NCBI GenBank assembly: GCA_913040905.1
Contig: CAJWIC010000015.1
Location: forward strand, 1 to 14,282
Origin: an uncultured Synechococcus sp.
GTDB taxonomy: Bacteria; Cyanobacteriota; Cyanobacteriia; PCC-6307; Cyanobiaceae
Reading direction: 5' to 3'
DNA length: 14,282 nt
How positions within the stretch are numbered: position 1 is the first letter of the stretch; every line of letters begins with the position of its first letter. The position numbers and the translations under genes were made by a program. Positions 1-6,919 of the stretch are shown piece by piece. The notes below the pieces were generated by a model. It did not search any database, was not told where the DNA came from, and was given only the letters and a program-made list of their open reading frames with translations.

Positions 1-1142
1 CACGTCGTCATCTGCTGATCAGTTGGTGCGGCCGTAATGAGCACACCGGTGAGCCGCGGCCGGCCGCGGCCCCGGTGGAACAGTGGCTGCAGGACCTGAC
101 AAGGCAACTGGGGGCAGAAGCCAGTGCAGGGCTGTGCATTGCACCCGATCCCAATCCCCTGGACCGCAGCAACTTTCAGATCGCTGGTCAAGGCCAGCCC
201 CTCAGCTGTGATCGCCGCCAACTGAAGGCGCGCCGCTGGCTCGATCGTCACCAAAGTGATGGCTCCAGCCACGGCCTGGCCCTCCCGATGCAGTGGAGCC
301 CGCCGGATCCAGAGACAGCAATTGATCCGCTCAGCCATGAGGCGCTGTTGCAGTGGCTGGTGGACCCGCAGGCCGCCTGGCTGCGGCAGCTGGGCCTCCA
401 TCCAGCTGAGCGGGTGGATCCGGTGAATGATCTCGAGGACCTGACGCTCAGCGGCCTGCTGCAGGCCCAGGTGTTGAATCAGGATCTCGAAGATCTGCTG
501 CTGGCCGCTGAAACGCCCGATTGGTGCGGGATGTTGGCGGGCCAGGGAGTGTTTCCCCCTGGGGCAGGCGCTGAGCTGGAGCAGGGAATCCTCAGCCATC
601 GACTCCAGGCGTTGCAGCAGCAGCTGGACCGGCTTGGTGGTTGCAGACGTGAGGGGACGTTGCTGTTCGCCGGCGACATTCAGGTGGTGGTTCAGTCCGG
701 ACGCTTCTCACCGCGTGGTCTGATGCGGGGCTGGCTCCAGCATCTCCAGCTCTGCGCTGAGGATGCAGCGTTCAGCGGTAGTGCCGTCATCGCGCGGGCC
801 GACAAGGGCGACGAGGCCAGGACCCATGTGCGCTGGGCTCGCCTCCAGCCTTCAGAGGCCGAAGTGCAGTTGCTGTCGCTGCAGCGGTTGGCTCAGCAGG
901 GGCAGCAACTGTGCTGGCCCGTTCCGCCCAGGAGCGGCTGGCTGATGATGAGCAGGGAGCACAGCAGGGCAGGCAGCGGTGTGGCCGCCTTTCAGGACAG
1001 CTGGATCCGGGAGCGGCAGGACCCCCAGCAGCGACTGTGTTTCGGTGCGGATGTTGAAGCGGAAGAGCTGCTTGGCAGCCAAGGGTTCGATCAGGCTTGT
1101 GGGTTGCTCTACGGGCCGCTGCTGCAGGCCCTGGTGCGCTGA
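1..1142 (+). CDS. recC: RecC, exodeoxyribonuclease V gamma subunit (5' end outside window)
   Basis: RecC is the non-catalytic scaffold of the RecBCD helicase-nuclease; it splits the duplex and scans for Chi. The frame is open from base 3 to a TGA at 1140-1142, about 379 codons, without an upstream stop, so the gene begins before the window. A GTG at 75 is internal and not the real start, because the codons before it still read as RecC (HLLISWCGRNEHTGEP, matching the conserved LYISWIGRS-like segment of E. coli RecC). The fragment continues through a region resembling the nuclease-like, catalytically inactive C-terminal domain: a WLRQLGLHP segment, then a DLEDLTLSGLLQAQVLNQDL stretch equivalent to the 'LDALxRYxL' part of RecC. 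E. coli RecC is about 1120 residues, so roughly the last third is visible. recB and recD follow on the same strand. Confidence in the family is high from these similarities plus context. Confidence 0.93.
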   Translation, partial: RRHLLISWCGRNEHTGEPRPAAAPVEQWLQDLTRQLGAEASAGLCIAPDPNPLDRSNFQIAGQGQPLSCDRRQLKARRWLDRHQSDGSSHGLALPMQWSPPDPETAIDPLSHEALLQWLVDPQAAWLRQLGLHPAERVDPVNDLEDLTLSGLLQAQVLNQDLEDLLLAAETPDWCGMLAGQGVFPPGAGAELEQGILSHRLQALQQQLDRLGGCRREGTLLFAGDIQVVVQSGRFSPRGLMRGWLQHLQLCAEDAAFSGSAVIARADKGDEARTHVRWARLQPSEAEVQLLSLQRLAQQGQQLCWPVPPRSGWLMMSREHSRAGSGVAAFQDSWIRERQDPQQRLCFGADVEAEELLGSQGFDQACGLLYGPLLQALVR

Positions 1143-1155
1143 ACGAGGGTCGCCG

Positions 1156-1344
1156 TCAGCCCTTCGCCCCGAAGCTGTTGATCAGAGCAACGCCATACAA
1201 AGCGATGATTGCGGCTCCCAGCAATCCGATCGATGTGAGCTGGCGTGCCATGGCGATGGGGTTCGGCACTCTTGTTGTGACCCGTCTCAGAAAACGTGTC
1301 AATTGCGTTAACGGATTGGTGTTGGATCGCTCGTCGATGACCAT
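1156..1344 (-). CDS. Possible small single-span membrane protein, unknown function
   Basis: A 62-codon minus-strand frame lies between recC and recB. Its last 25 or so residues (SIGLLGAAIIALYGVALINS, then FGAKG) look like one transmembrane helix preceded by arginines, so the basic N-terminus would stay in the cytoplasm. The ATG at 1344 has no Shine-Dalgarno. A second in-frame ATG at 1251 would give a 31-residue peptide that is almost all membrane span, and it lies sensibly downstream of a TTGACA hexamer at 1302-1297. The real product may therefore be the shorter form. Its size recalls the tiny subunits of cyanobacterial photosynthetic complexes, but it matches none I can name (not an obvious Pet, Psb, Psa or Ndh small subunit). 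It could also be a chance frame in a 219-base gap. No function is assigned. Confidence 0.4.
   Translation of the reverse strand: MVIDERSNTNPLTQLTRFLRRVTTRVPNPIAMARQLTSIGLLGAAIIALYGVALINSFGAKG
1274..1302 (-). promoter_or_regulatory. Candidate promoter for the small minus-strand ORF
   Basis: Read on the minus strand, a perfect TTGACA (1302-1297) is followed after 17 bases by CACAAC (1279-1274), a 3-of-6 match to TATAAT. Transcription would begin near 1267 and lead within about 16 bases to the ATG at 1251. The -35 is ideal but the -10 is weak, so this is tentative. It lies inside the longer 62-codon reading of the ORF. Confidence 0.25.
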
Positions 1345-1348
1345 CGCC

Positions 1349-1354
1349 GGAGGG
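1349..1354 (+). promoter_or_regulatory. Ribosome binding site that fixes the recB start
   Basis: GGAGGG sits 7 bases before the GTG at 1362. It is the only strong Shine-Dalgarno in the recC-recB gap and supports GTG as the recB initiation codon. The conserved Walker A begins about 20 codons later, as expected for RecB. Confidence 0.7.
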
Positions 1355-1361
1355 CAGCGCC

Positions 1362-4300
1362 GTGCGCTTTGACCCCAATCACTACCCCCTTGACCCTGGT
1401 CTGCGGTTGCTGGAGGCGAGTGCCGGCACGGGAAAGACCTTTGCCCTGGCGCATCTGGCCTTGCGCCTGATCAGCGAGGCCGCCATGCCCTTGCCCAGCC
1501 TCCTGGTGGTGACCTTCACTGACGCAGCGGCGGCGGAGTTGCGCTCCCGGATCGGTCAGCGTCTCCAGGATGCGCTGGCGGGGCTTGAGGCTCTCGAACA
1601 CGGTATTGCCTTGCCGGAGGCTGATCCGGTCCTGGAGCAGTGGTGGCAGATGGCACCGCAGGGCCAGCCTCGCCGCGACTGGATCAGCCGTCTGTTGATC
1701 GCCCTGGAACAACTCGATGCAGCAGACATCACCACCATCCATGGCTTCTGCAGTCGCAGCCTGCGGCGTCTGGCGATCAGCAGTGGTGCGGCGATCCAGC
1801 AGCAGCTGGAGACCGATGCCACGGCTTTGGTGCACGAGGTGGTGCAGGAGCTCTGGCAACAGCAACTGTTGACCCTCCCCTTGCCGCAGTTGCAGGGATT
1901 GACGCAGGCAGGACTGACCGCGGATGGCCTTGCTGCTGCGTTGCTGCGTCTGGATGGCGACCCCCAGGCTCGGCTGCAGACGGACCGGGAGGACTTCGAT
2001 CCCCGCGAACCCCTGCGGGAGCAGCTGGAGACGTCGCTTCAGGTCAGCTGGCAGCGTTTTGTGAGCTGCTGGACACGCGATGGTGAAGACCTGGAGCAGT
2101 GCTTCCGGTCAACGGCGGGTCAGTGGAAGGGGATGGGGTTCAAACCGTCGCCCTATAGCTCCAAACCCACCAGCGATCGCTGCGGTCAGGTGGATCGCTG
2201 GCTCGCAGCCCAGCGATCCACCCCGGATCTTTGCTCGATAAGGGCTCAACGCAAACTTCTTCACGACTACTTCCATCCCGGCGTCTGGTGCCGAACGGCG
2301 CGCAAGTGTGGTGAGGAGGAGCCATCCCTGGCCGCGCCTGATCTGCAACGGGCTATTGCTGACCTCTGGGATGGTCCGATCGAACGGGTCTGGCGCTATG
2401 GCCTGCGACGGGGATTGCAGCAGCTCCATCAGCGGCGGCAGCGCAGTGGCACGGTCAGCTTTGCCGGCCTGCTGACGGCGATGGACCCGGGTGAGGCCGA
2501 GGCCTCCTGGTTGGAGCCATTGCAGCAGCGCTACCGCGCCGTGATGGTCGACGAATTTCAGGACACCGATCCGGTGCAGTGGCGGCTGCTGCAGCGCAGC
2601 TTCGGAGGGGGAGCTCACCTGCTGTTGCTGGTGGGTGATCCGAAGCAGGCGATCTACCGCTTCCGCGGTGGCGACCTGGACACCTATCGGCGAGCCCGGG
2701 GGCTGGTGAATCGGATCGACACCCTTGAGGACAACTACCGCACCACTGCTCCTTTGATGGCGGGACTGAATGCCCTGATGGCTCCTGGATTGCCGGCGTC
2801 AGGGCTGCAGGTTCCGGCGGTTCACGCCCGCAGCCCACGGTCGGCGGCGGTTCTTCCGGATGGTCAGCAGCCTCTGCAGCTGCTGCAGTTCGAGCCGGAC
2901 CTTCCAACCGGGAAGACCGCCATCGAAGCGGCGTTGCCGCCAGCTGTTGCAGAGGTTGTGATGCAACTGCTGAGCGAGCAACCGGCTCTGAGCCCCGATC
3001 AGCTCTGCATCCTGGTGAGTCGGCATGACCAGGCCGCCGATCTGCGGCGGGCCCTGGCGGAACGCGGTGTCCCCACACGACTGGTGGCGCAGGGGGATGT
3101 GCTGGACAGTGAAGCTGCTCTGGTGTTGCAGCGGTTGCTGGATGCCATGGCGGCACCGGCGGATGATCGCCGCCTGCGGCTGCTCGCCGCTTCTCCCTTG
3201 GTGAACTGGAGTGCTGAACAACTGCGTGGCGAGGCCCAGGCCCCGCAGCTCGACGCCCTGGCCCAGCGCCTGCGTCTGGCGGCGGAGCAGCTGCCGCGGT
3301 TGGGATTGCTGGGCTGCCTGTCCGGGTTGCTGGACGCGGAACGCACCGCTGGTCTGTCTGAACAGGGCCGCATGTTGGGAGATCTGCAGCAGGCAGCCCG
3401 GCTGGTGCAGGAGGAGATGCACCGTCAGGGCCTGGATCTGGCTGCTGCAGCCCTGTGGCTGCGCCGGCAACGGCTGCATCCCCCCAGCCCGTTGCCAGCT
3501 GCCCGCGAACCCCACAGCGATCTGGCGGAGAGCGCTGTGGCGGTGGTGACGGTCCACCGCAGCAAGGGTCTCGAATTTCCGTTGGTGATCTGCCCCTATC
3601 TCTGGGCGGGTGCCAAGGAGGCGCGTTACGTCACGGGTCCACTGTGGCGGGATGGCGAGGCGGGAGGTTGGCGACTTGCCCTGAACCGCGACTGGGGTCC
3701 TGGCTGGTCGCTCTGGCAGCGCAGCCATGCGGAGCAGGTGGCGGAGGCTGAGCGCCTGGCCTACGTGGCCGTGACCCGGGCACGTGCTCAGCTGCTGCTG
3801 CTTTGGGTCCGCTGCGTGCCGCAGCAATCGGTGCTGCAGCACTGGCTGTTTGAGGCTGACACCACGACGCTGCGGGATCTGCCCCTCAGCCAGCGGGTGC
3901 TGCAGCAGAAGACCGGTCAGCAGCGTTGGCGGCCGCCCCAGCGTCAGGAGACCTTGTCGATCGGAGCCACACCGCAGCGGATCGATCGCAGCTGGGGGCG
4001 TTCCAGTTACTCCGCCTGGATTGCTGCACCCGCTGCCGAAGCCCTGCTGGAGCAGGGCCGGGACCAGGATCCAGGGGCCGAGGAGGCCACCGCCGTCGGC
4101 GGTGAGGAGTGGCCGGACCAGGGACCATGGGCGGAGTTCCCCCGTGGTGCAGCGGCCGGGGATTGCCTGCACCGCATCCTTGAGCTGTTGCCCTTCCAGC
4201 GTTCCGCTGATTGGGGCCCTGTGATCGAGCAGGAACTGCAGCGGTCAGGACTCCCCCTGGACTGGCGGGAGGTGGTTGACCAGGGTCTGCAGCAGGTGCT

Positions 4301-4922
4301 GGACACACCGTTGGGGGGACCTCTGGCGGCCCTGTCGCTCAGCGCCTTAACGCCGGACCGTCGCCTGCATGAGCTCAGCTTCGATCTGCCAGTGCGTCAC
4401 GCCTGTACGGATGATCTTGTGCAGGCGTTCTCTCTGGATTCAGAGGCTCGCTTCGGCCGCGACTACATCAATCAGCTCAGTGGCCTGCAGGTGAACAGCC
4501 GTGGATTTCTGACCGGATCGATTGACCTGGTGTTCAGCGACGCCGACGACCCCCAGCAGTCTCGTTGGTGGGTGTTGGACTGGAAAAGCAATTGGATCGG
4601 TGAGCGCGGTGGCTCCGGTGGCCCCAGTTGCTGTGGGCCCCGCCATTACAACCAGAAAGCGATGGACGAGCAGATGCGCCATCACCATTACCCGCTGCAG
4701 GCCCATCTGTATCTGGTGGCCTTGCACCGACATCTGCAATGGCGTCTGCCCGGGTACGTGCCGGAGCGTCATCTCGGCGGGTACGTCTACGTGTTTCTGC
4801 GGGGAATGCCGGGCAAAAGCGCTGATGATTCGGTCTTGCCGGGGCCTGGTCGCATCGTTGAGCCGGCACCCTTGCAACGGGTTCTGGCCCTGGATCGGCT
4901 GCTGCTGCAGGGGGCGGTATGA
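1362..4922 (+). CDS. recB: RecB, exodeoxyribonuclease V beta subunit (helicase and nuclease)
   Basis: RecB is the 3'-5' SF1A helicase and the only nuclease of RecBCD, acting on double-strand ends before RecA loading. The product is 1186 residues, close to E. coli RecB (1180). Helicase motifs run in order: Walker A EASAGTGKT (K25), motif Ia VVTFTDAAAAELRSRI, ITTIHGFC, Walker B MVDEFQD (D397, E398), LLVGDPKQAIYRFRGGD, DNYRTT, VTVHRSKGLEFPLV (about 728-741) and YVAVTRARAQ. The C-terminal PD-(D/E)XK nuclease shows the expected metal ligands: H937 in GDCLHRILE, D1055 in GSIDLVF, and D1073/K1075 in VLDWKSNW, followed by YPLQAHLYLVALHRHL. Both activities therefore look intact. A Gly-rich, two-cysteine insertion follows K1075 (see findings). 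The start is GTG with a good ribosome binding site. Its stop overlaps recD by 4 bases (ATGA), implying translational coupling. recC lies 219 bases upstream. Confidence 0.97.
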   Translation: MRFDPNHYPLDPGLRLLEASAGTGKTFALAHLALRLISEAAMPLPSLLVVTFTDAAAAELRSRIGQRLQDALAGLEALEHGIALPEADPVLEQWWQMAPQGQPRRDWISRLLIALEQLDAADITTIHGFCSRSLRRLAISSGAAIQQQLETDATALVHEVVQELWQQQLLTLPLPQLQGLTQAGLTADGLAAALLRLDGDPQARLQTDREDFDPREPLREQLETSLQVSWQRFVSCWTRDGEDLEQCFRSTAGQWKGMGFKPSPYSSKPTSDRCGQVDRWLAAQRSTPDLCSIRAQRKLLHDYFHPGVWCRTARKCGEEEPSLAAPDLQRAIADLWDGPIERVWRYGLRRGLQQLHQRRQRSGTVSFAGLLTAMDPGEAEASWLEPLQQRYRAVMVDEFQDTDPVQWRLLQRSFGGGAHLLLLVGDPKQAIYRFRGGDLDTYRRARGLVNRIDTLEDNYRTTAPLMAGLNALMAPGLPASGLQVPAVHARSPRSAAVLPDGQQPLQLLQFEPDLPTGKTAIEAALPPAVAEVVMQLLSEQPALSPDQLCILVSRHDQAADLRRALAERGVPTRLVAQGDVLDSEAALVLQRLLDAMAAPADDRRLRLLAASPLVNWSAEQLRGEAQAPQLDALAQRLRLAAEQLPRLGLLGCLSGLLDAERTAGLSEQGRMLGDLQQAARLVQEEMHRQGLDLAAAALWLRRQRLHPPSPLPAAREPHSDLAESAVAVVTVHRSKGLEFPLVICPYLWAGAKEARYVTGPLWRDGEAGGWRLALNRDWGPGWSLWQRSHAEQVAEAERLAYVAVTRARAQLLLLWVRCVPQQSVLQHWLFEADTTTLRDLPLSQRVLQQKTGQQRWRPPQRQETLSIGATPQRIDRSWGRSSYSAWIAAPAAEALLEQGRDQDPGAEEATAVGGEEWPDQGPWAEFPRGAAAGDCLHRILELLPFQRSADWGPVIEQELQRSGLPLDWREVVDQGLQQVLDTPLGGPLAALSLSALTPDRRLHELSFDLPVRHACTDDLVQAFSLDSEARFGRDYINQLSGLQVNSRGFLTGSIDLVFSDADDPQQSRWWVLDWKSNWIGERGGSGGPSCCGPRHYNQKAMDEQMRHHHYPLQAHLYLVALHRHLQWRLPGYVPERHLGGYVYVFLRGMPGKSADDSVLPGPGRIVEPAPLQRVLALDRLLLQGAV
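4608..4625 (+). repeat. Tandem 9-base duplication in the RecB nuclease loop
   Basis: GGTGGCTCC followed directly by GGTGGCCCC (one mismatch) encodes G-G-S-G-G-P, residues 1083-1088 of RecB. It sits in the loop between the catalytic DWK and the next helix. It looks like a small in-frame duplication. Confidence 0.6.
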
Positions 4923-6472
4923 GCAGTAGCTGGTCTCCGGCCTTTGCTGCGGCGGTGCACGCTGCCCTGGTGCGTCGATGCCCGCCGGCGGCAGGGGGTG
5001 CTGCCCTGGCCGAGCTCAGCCAGGCCCTGGTGGAGGCGCTGGAGCTGGGCGAGCTGGATCTGCCACTGACATCAACCAGGGCTGCTGTGGCTCGAGCCAG
5101 TGGCTGGCTGGAAGGGGACGATTCGCTTTTGCTGCAGCGGGGCGATCGGATCGGTTGGCGGCGCTGGCTGGAAGCCATGGAGAACGTGGTGGAGCAACTG
5201 CTGGAGCGACAGCCGCCATCCCTGTCTGCGCCGCTGGTGACCGCTGAACCCACGAGCACACTCAATGCCGAGCAGCAGGCTGCCGTGCTGGCCATGGATG
5301 AGGCCGCCGTGGTGCTGCTCAGTGGTGGCCCGGGTACGGGCAAGACCAGCACCGTGGTGGAACTGCTGCGGCGGGCATCGCAGCGCCATCCAACCTTGCG
5401 GATCGGGCTGGCGGCACCCACCGGTAAGGCGGCGCGTCGGTTGGGGGATGCGGTGCGGCCAGGGTTGAACGAGCTGCCCTGCTTCACCCTGCATCGCTGG
5501 CTGGAGGCTGCCGGGGAAGGATTCCGTCGCCACCGTCAGCGACCGCTGGAGCTGGATCTCCTGGTGATTGATGAGATGTCGATGGTGGATCTGGAGCTGA
5601 TGAGCGCTTTGCTTGAGGCGTTACCGGATGCCTGCCGACTGGTGCTGGTGGGCGATCCGGCGCAGTTGCCTCCAATTGGGAGTGGTGCGGTTTGGCAACG
5701 TCTGATGGACCCCACCGTGCGTGAGCGCTTTGGGTCAGCTGCGGTTCAGCTGCTGCACACCTATCGCAATCGCGGGGCGCTGGCGGACTTGGCGACGACC
5801 CTGCGGCAACAGGGGATCGAGGCGTTCAGAGAACATCTCGAACAGCTGCCGACAACAGCCAACGTGAAGCATGAGAGGGCCAGCCTGCGGCGGCTGCCGC
5901 CATCGGTGCGGGAGGGTTGGCGTGACCGACATGAGCGTCTTTCCGCTTTGGCGCATGGGTTGTTGGAGCGGCCTGAGTCTGAGCTGAACGACGCTGCGAC
6001 CCCGTTGTTGCAGGAGCTGGAGCGTGAGCTGCTGCTGTGCCCTCGCCGCCGCGGACCCTGGAGCCTCGAGGACGTGCACCGAGGACTGCTGGGAGCGGCG
6101 GGATGGATGGAGCCGTTGCGCTGGCCGGAGGGAGTGCCGGTGATCTGCGGTGGCAATCAGCCGGAACTGGGGCTCGCCAATGGCGATCTCGGCGTCAAGC
6201 TCGGTTCCGGGGAGCACAGCCGGGTGCTGTTCCGCGTGCTGACAGCGGATGGACGGGCGCAGGTCCGTCGGTTGCATCCGGCTCGGCTGACGTCCCTGGA
6301 GCCGGCTCTGGCGCTGACCATTCATCGGGCTCAGGGCAGTGAGGCCGATCGCGTCACCGTGCTCTGGCCGCCGCTGCAGCAGACCAATGCCTCCTATGAC
6401 AACCGTCTTCTCTACACAGCGATCACACGGGCGCGTGGCAGCTTGGACCTGATCATGGCAAGGGAGGGTTGA
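4919..6472 (+). CDS. recD: RecD, exodeoxyribonuclease V alpha subunit (5'-3' helicase)
   Basis: RecD is the fast 5'-3' SF1B helicase of RecBCD. The protein has 517 residues, shorter than E. coli RecD (608), with a compact N-terminal part (about 1-115) that in the family contacts RecC. Motifs seen: Walker A LLSGGPGTGKTST (K142), motif Ia AAPTGKAARRL, LHRWL, Walker B LLVIDEMSM (D218, E219), LVGDPAQLPPIGSG, the NQPELGLANGDLG segment, ALTIHRAQGSEADRV near the C-terminus, and YTAITRARGSLDL. No catalytic motif is missing, so the helicase should be active. The ATG lies within the recB stop (ATGA). The recD TGA in turn shares its A with the ATG of the downstream cupin gene, giving a tightly coupled recB-recD-cupin unit. 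The family call is secure from the motifs and from position behind recB. Confidence 0.95.
   Translation: MSSSWSPAFAAAVHAALVRRCPPAAGGAALAELSQALVEALELGELDLPLTSTRAAVARASGWLEGDDSLLLQRGDRIGWRRWLEAMENVVEQLLERQPPSLSAPLVTAEPTSTLNAEQQAAVLAMDEAAVVLLSGGPGTGKTSTVVELLRRASQRHPTLRIGLAAPTGKAARRLGDAVRPGLNELPCFTLHRWLEAAGEGFRRHRQRPLELDLLVIDEMSMVDLELMSALLEALPDACRLVLVGDPAQLPPIGSGAVWQRLMDPTVRERFGSAAVQLLHTYRNRGALADLATTLRQQGIEAFREHLEQLPTTANVKHERASLRRLPPSVREGWRDRHERLSALAHGLLERPESELNDAATPLLQELERELLLCPRRRGPWSLEDVHRGLLGAAGWMEPLRWPEGVPVICGGNQPELGLANGDLGVKLGSGEHSRVLFRVLTADGRAQVRRLHPARLTSLEPALALTIHRAQGSEADRVTVLWPPLQQTNASYDNRLLYTAITRARGSLDLIMAREG
6461..6468 (+). promoter_or_regulatory. Ribosome binding site inside recD for the cupin gene
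   Basis: AGGGAGGG near the recD 3' end precedes the ATG at 6472 by 3 bases. A TTG at 6469 would leave no spacing at all, so the ATG that overlaps the recD TGA is the better start. Confidence 0.55.
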
Positions 6473-6813
6473 TGCGGGTTGAGCGGCCCTGGGGTTGGTA
6501 CGAGGATCTGCTGACTGCTCCGGGCTACAAGGTGAAGCGCCTGTTGATTCGCCGTGGCCAGCAGCTGTCTCTTCAGCGCCATTGCCACCGCAGTGAAAGC
6601 TGGACGGTGGTGGCCGGAGATGGTGCCTTGCTGTGTGGTGAGCGCTGGGTTGCAGCGAAAGCTGGTCTGATGCTTTCCATCCCCTGCGGTGCTGTGCATC
6701 GAGCCCGGAGCGAAACCTCCGACCTGGTCATCCTTGAGGTCCAACACGGCGATGATCTGCGTGAGGACGACATCGAACGACTGCAGGATGAATACGGCAG
6801 GGTGATAAATTGA
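6472..6813 (+). CDS. Stand-alone cupin, mannose-6-phosphate isomerase type II (ManC C-terminal) family
   Basis: This 113-residue protein is essentially one cupin barrel of the kind fused to the C-terminus of ManC/AlgA, where it carries phosphomannose isomerase activity (fructose-6-phosphate to mannose-6-phosphate, Zn-dependent). Family hallmarks are in order: RPWGWYEDL at the N-terminus, GYKVKRLLI, LSLQRHCHRSESWTVVAGDG (H37, H39 and E42 as likely metal ligands), IPCGAVHRA (H76), LVILEVQHGDDLREDDIERLQDEYGR at the end. No guanylyltransferase domain is present. It overlaps recD by one base (TGATG) and has a purine-rich site in front, so it is probably translated with recBD. Stand-alone members are common and many are annotated only as 'cupin' or 'mannose-6-phosphate isomerase', so isomerase activity is inferred. 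Why it sits behind recD is unclear; convenience of expression is possible. Confidence 0.85.
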   Translation: MRVERPWGWYEDLLTAPGYKVKRLLIRRGQQLSLQRHCHRSESWTVVAGDGALLCGERWVAAKAGLMLSIPCGAVHRARSETSDLVILEVQHGDDLREDDIERLQDEYGRVIN

Positions 6814-6850
6814 TGGCCAACCTTTGAAGCGTAGGCAACACAACCAGAGA

Positions 6851-6867
6851 GCAATTTTCTTAATTGC
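6851..6867 (+). promoter_or_regulatory. Hairpin 1 in the leader of the DEAD-box helicase gene
   Basis: GCAATT and AATTGC form a perfect 6-base stem around a 5-base loop (TTCTT). No T-run follows, so it does not look like a classical terminator for the recBD-cupin unit. It lies just upstream of a GGGAGG (6869-6874) that resembles a Shine-Dalgarno. Confidence 0.4.
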
Positions 6868-6868
6868 C

Positions 6869-6905
6869 GGGAGGTTGTGAGCCTGATTTCAGAGTTCAAT
6901 CAGGC
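6869..6905 (+). promoter_or_regulatory. Displaced Shine-Dalgarno-like site and hairpin 2 before the helicase start
   Basis: GGGAGG (6869-6874) is followed by a perfect 8-base stem, GCCTGATT (6881-6888) with AATCAGGC (6898-6905), loop of 9. The helicase ATG is at 6920, 45 bases after GGGAGG and too far for direct use unless the hairpin folds and brings them to about 20 bases. A weak AGGG at 6907-6910 has a more normal spacing of 9. This arrangement could regulate helicase translation; temperature or autoregulation is known for some cyanobacterial DEAD-box genes such as crhR, but here it is inference. Confidence 0.45.
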
Positions 6906-6919
6906 CAGGGCCTACCACC

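Noticed and set aside
75..77. GTG at 75 as the start of a 355-residue protein
   Set aside because: The codons before it remain open and encode conserved RecC sequence, so this is an internal codon of a gene cut by the window edge.
2799..4172. Long minus-strand open frame of 457 codons opposite recB
   Set aside because: It mirrors the recB coding frame, has low-complexity Gln/Arg/Pro composition typical of a GC-rich antisense shadow, and shows no motif. RecB on the plus strand is fully motif-supported.
4534..5487. Minus-strand frame of 317 codons across the recB-recD junction
   Set aside because: Ser/Arg/Ala-rich shadow lying over the recB C-terminus and recD Walker A region, both strongly coding on the plus strand.
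6851..6867. Rho-independent terminator after the cupin gene
   Set aside because: The stem is short and AT-rich and is followed by GC-rich sequence with no run of T.
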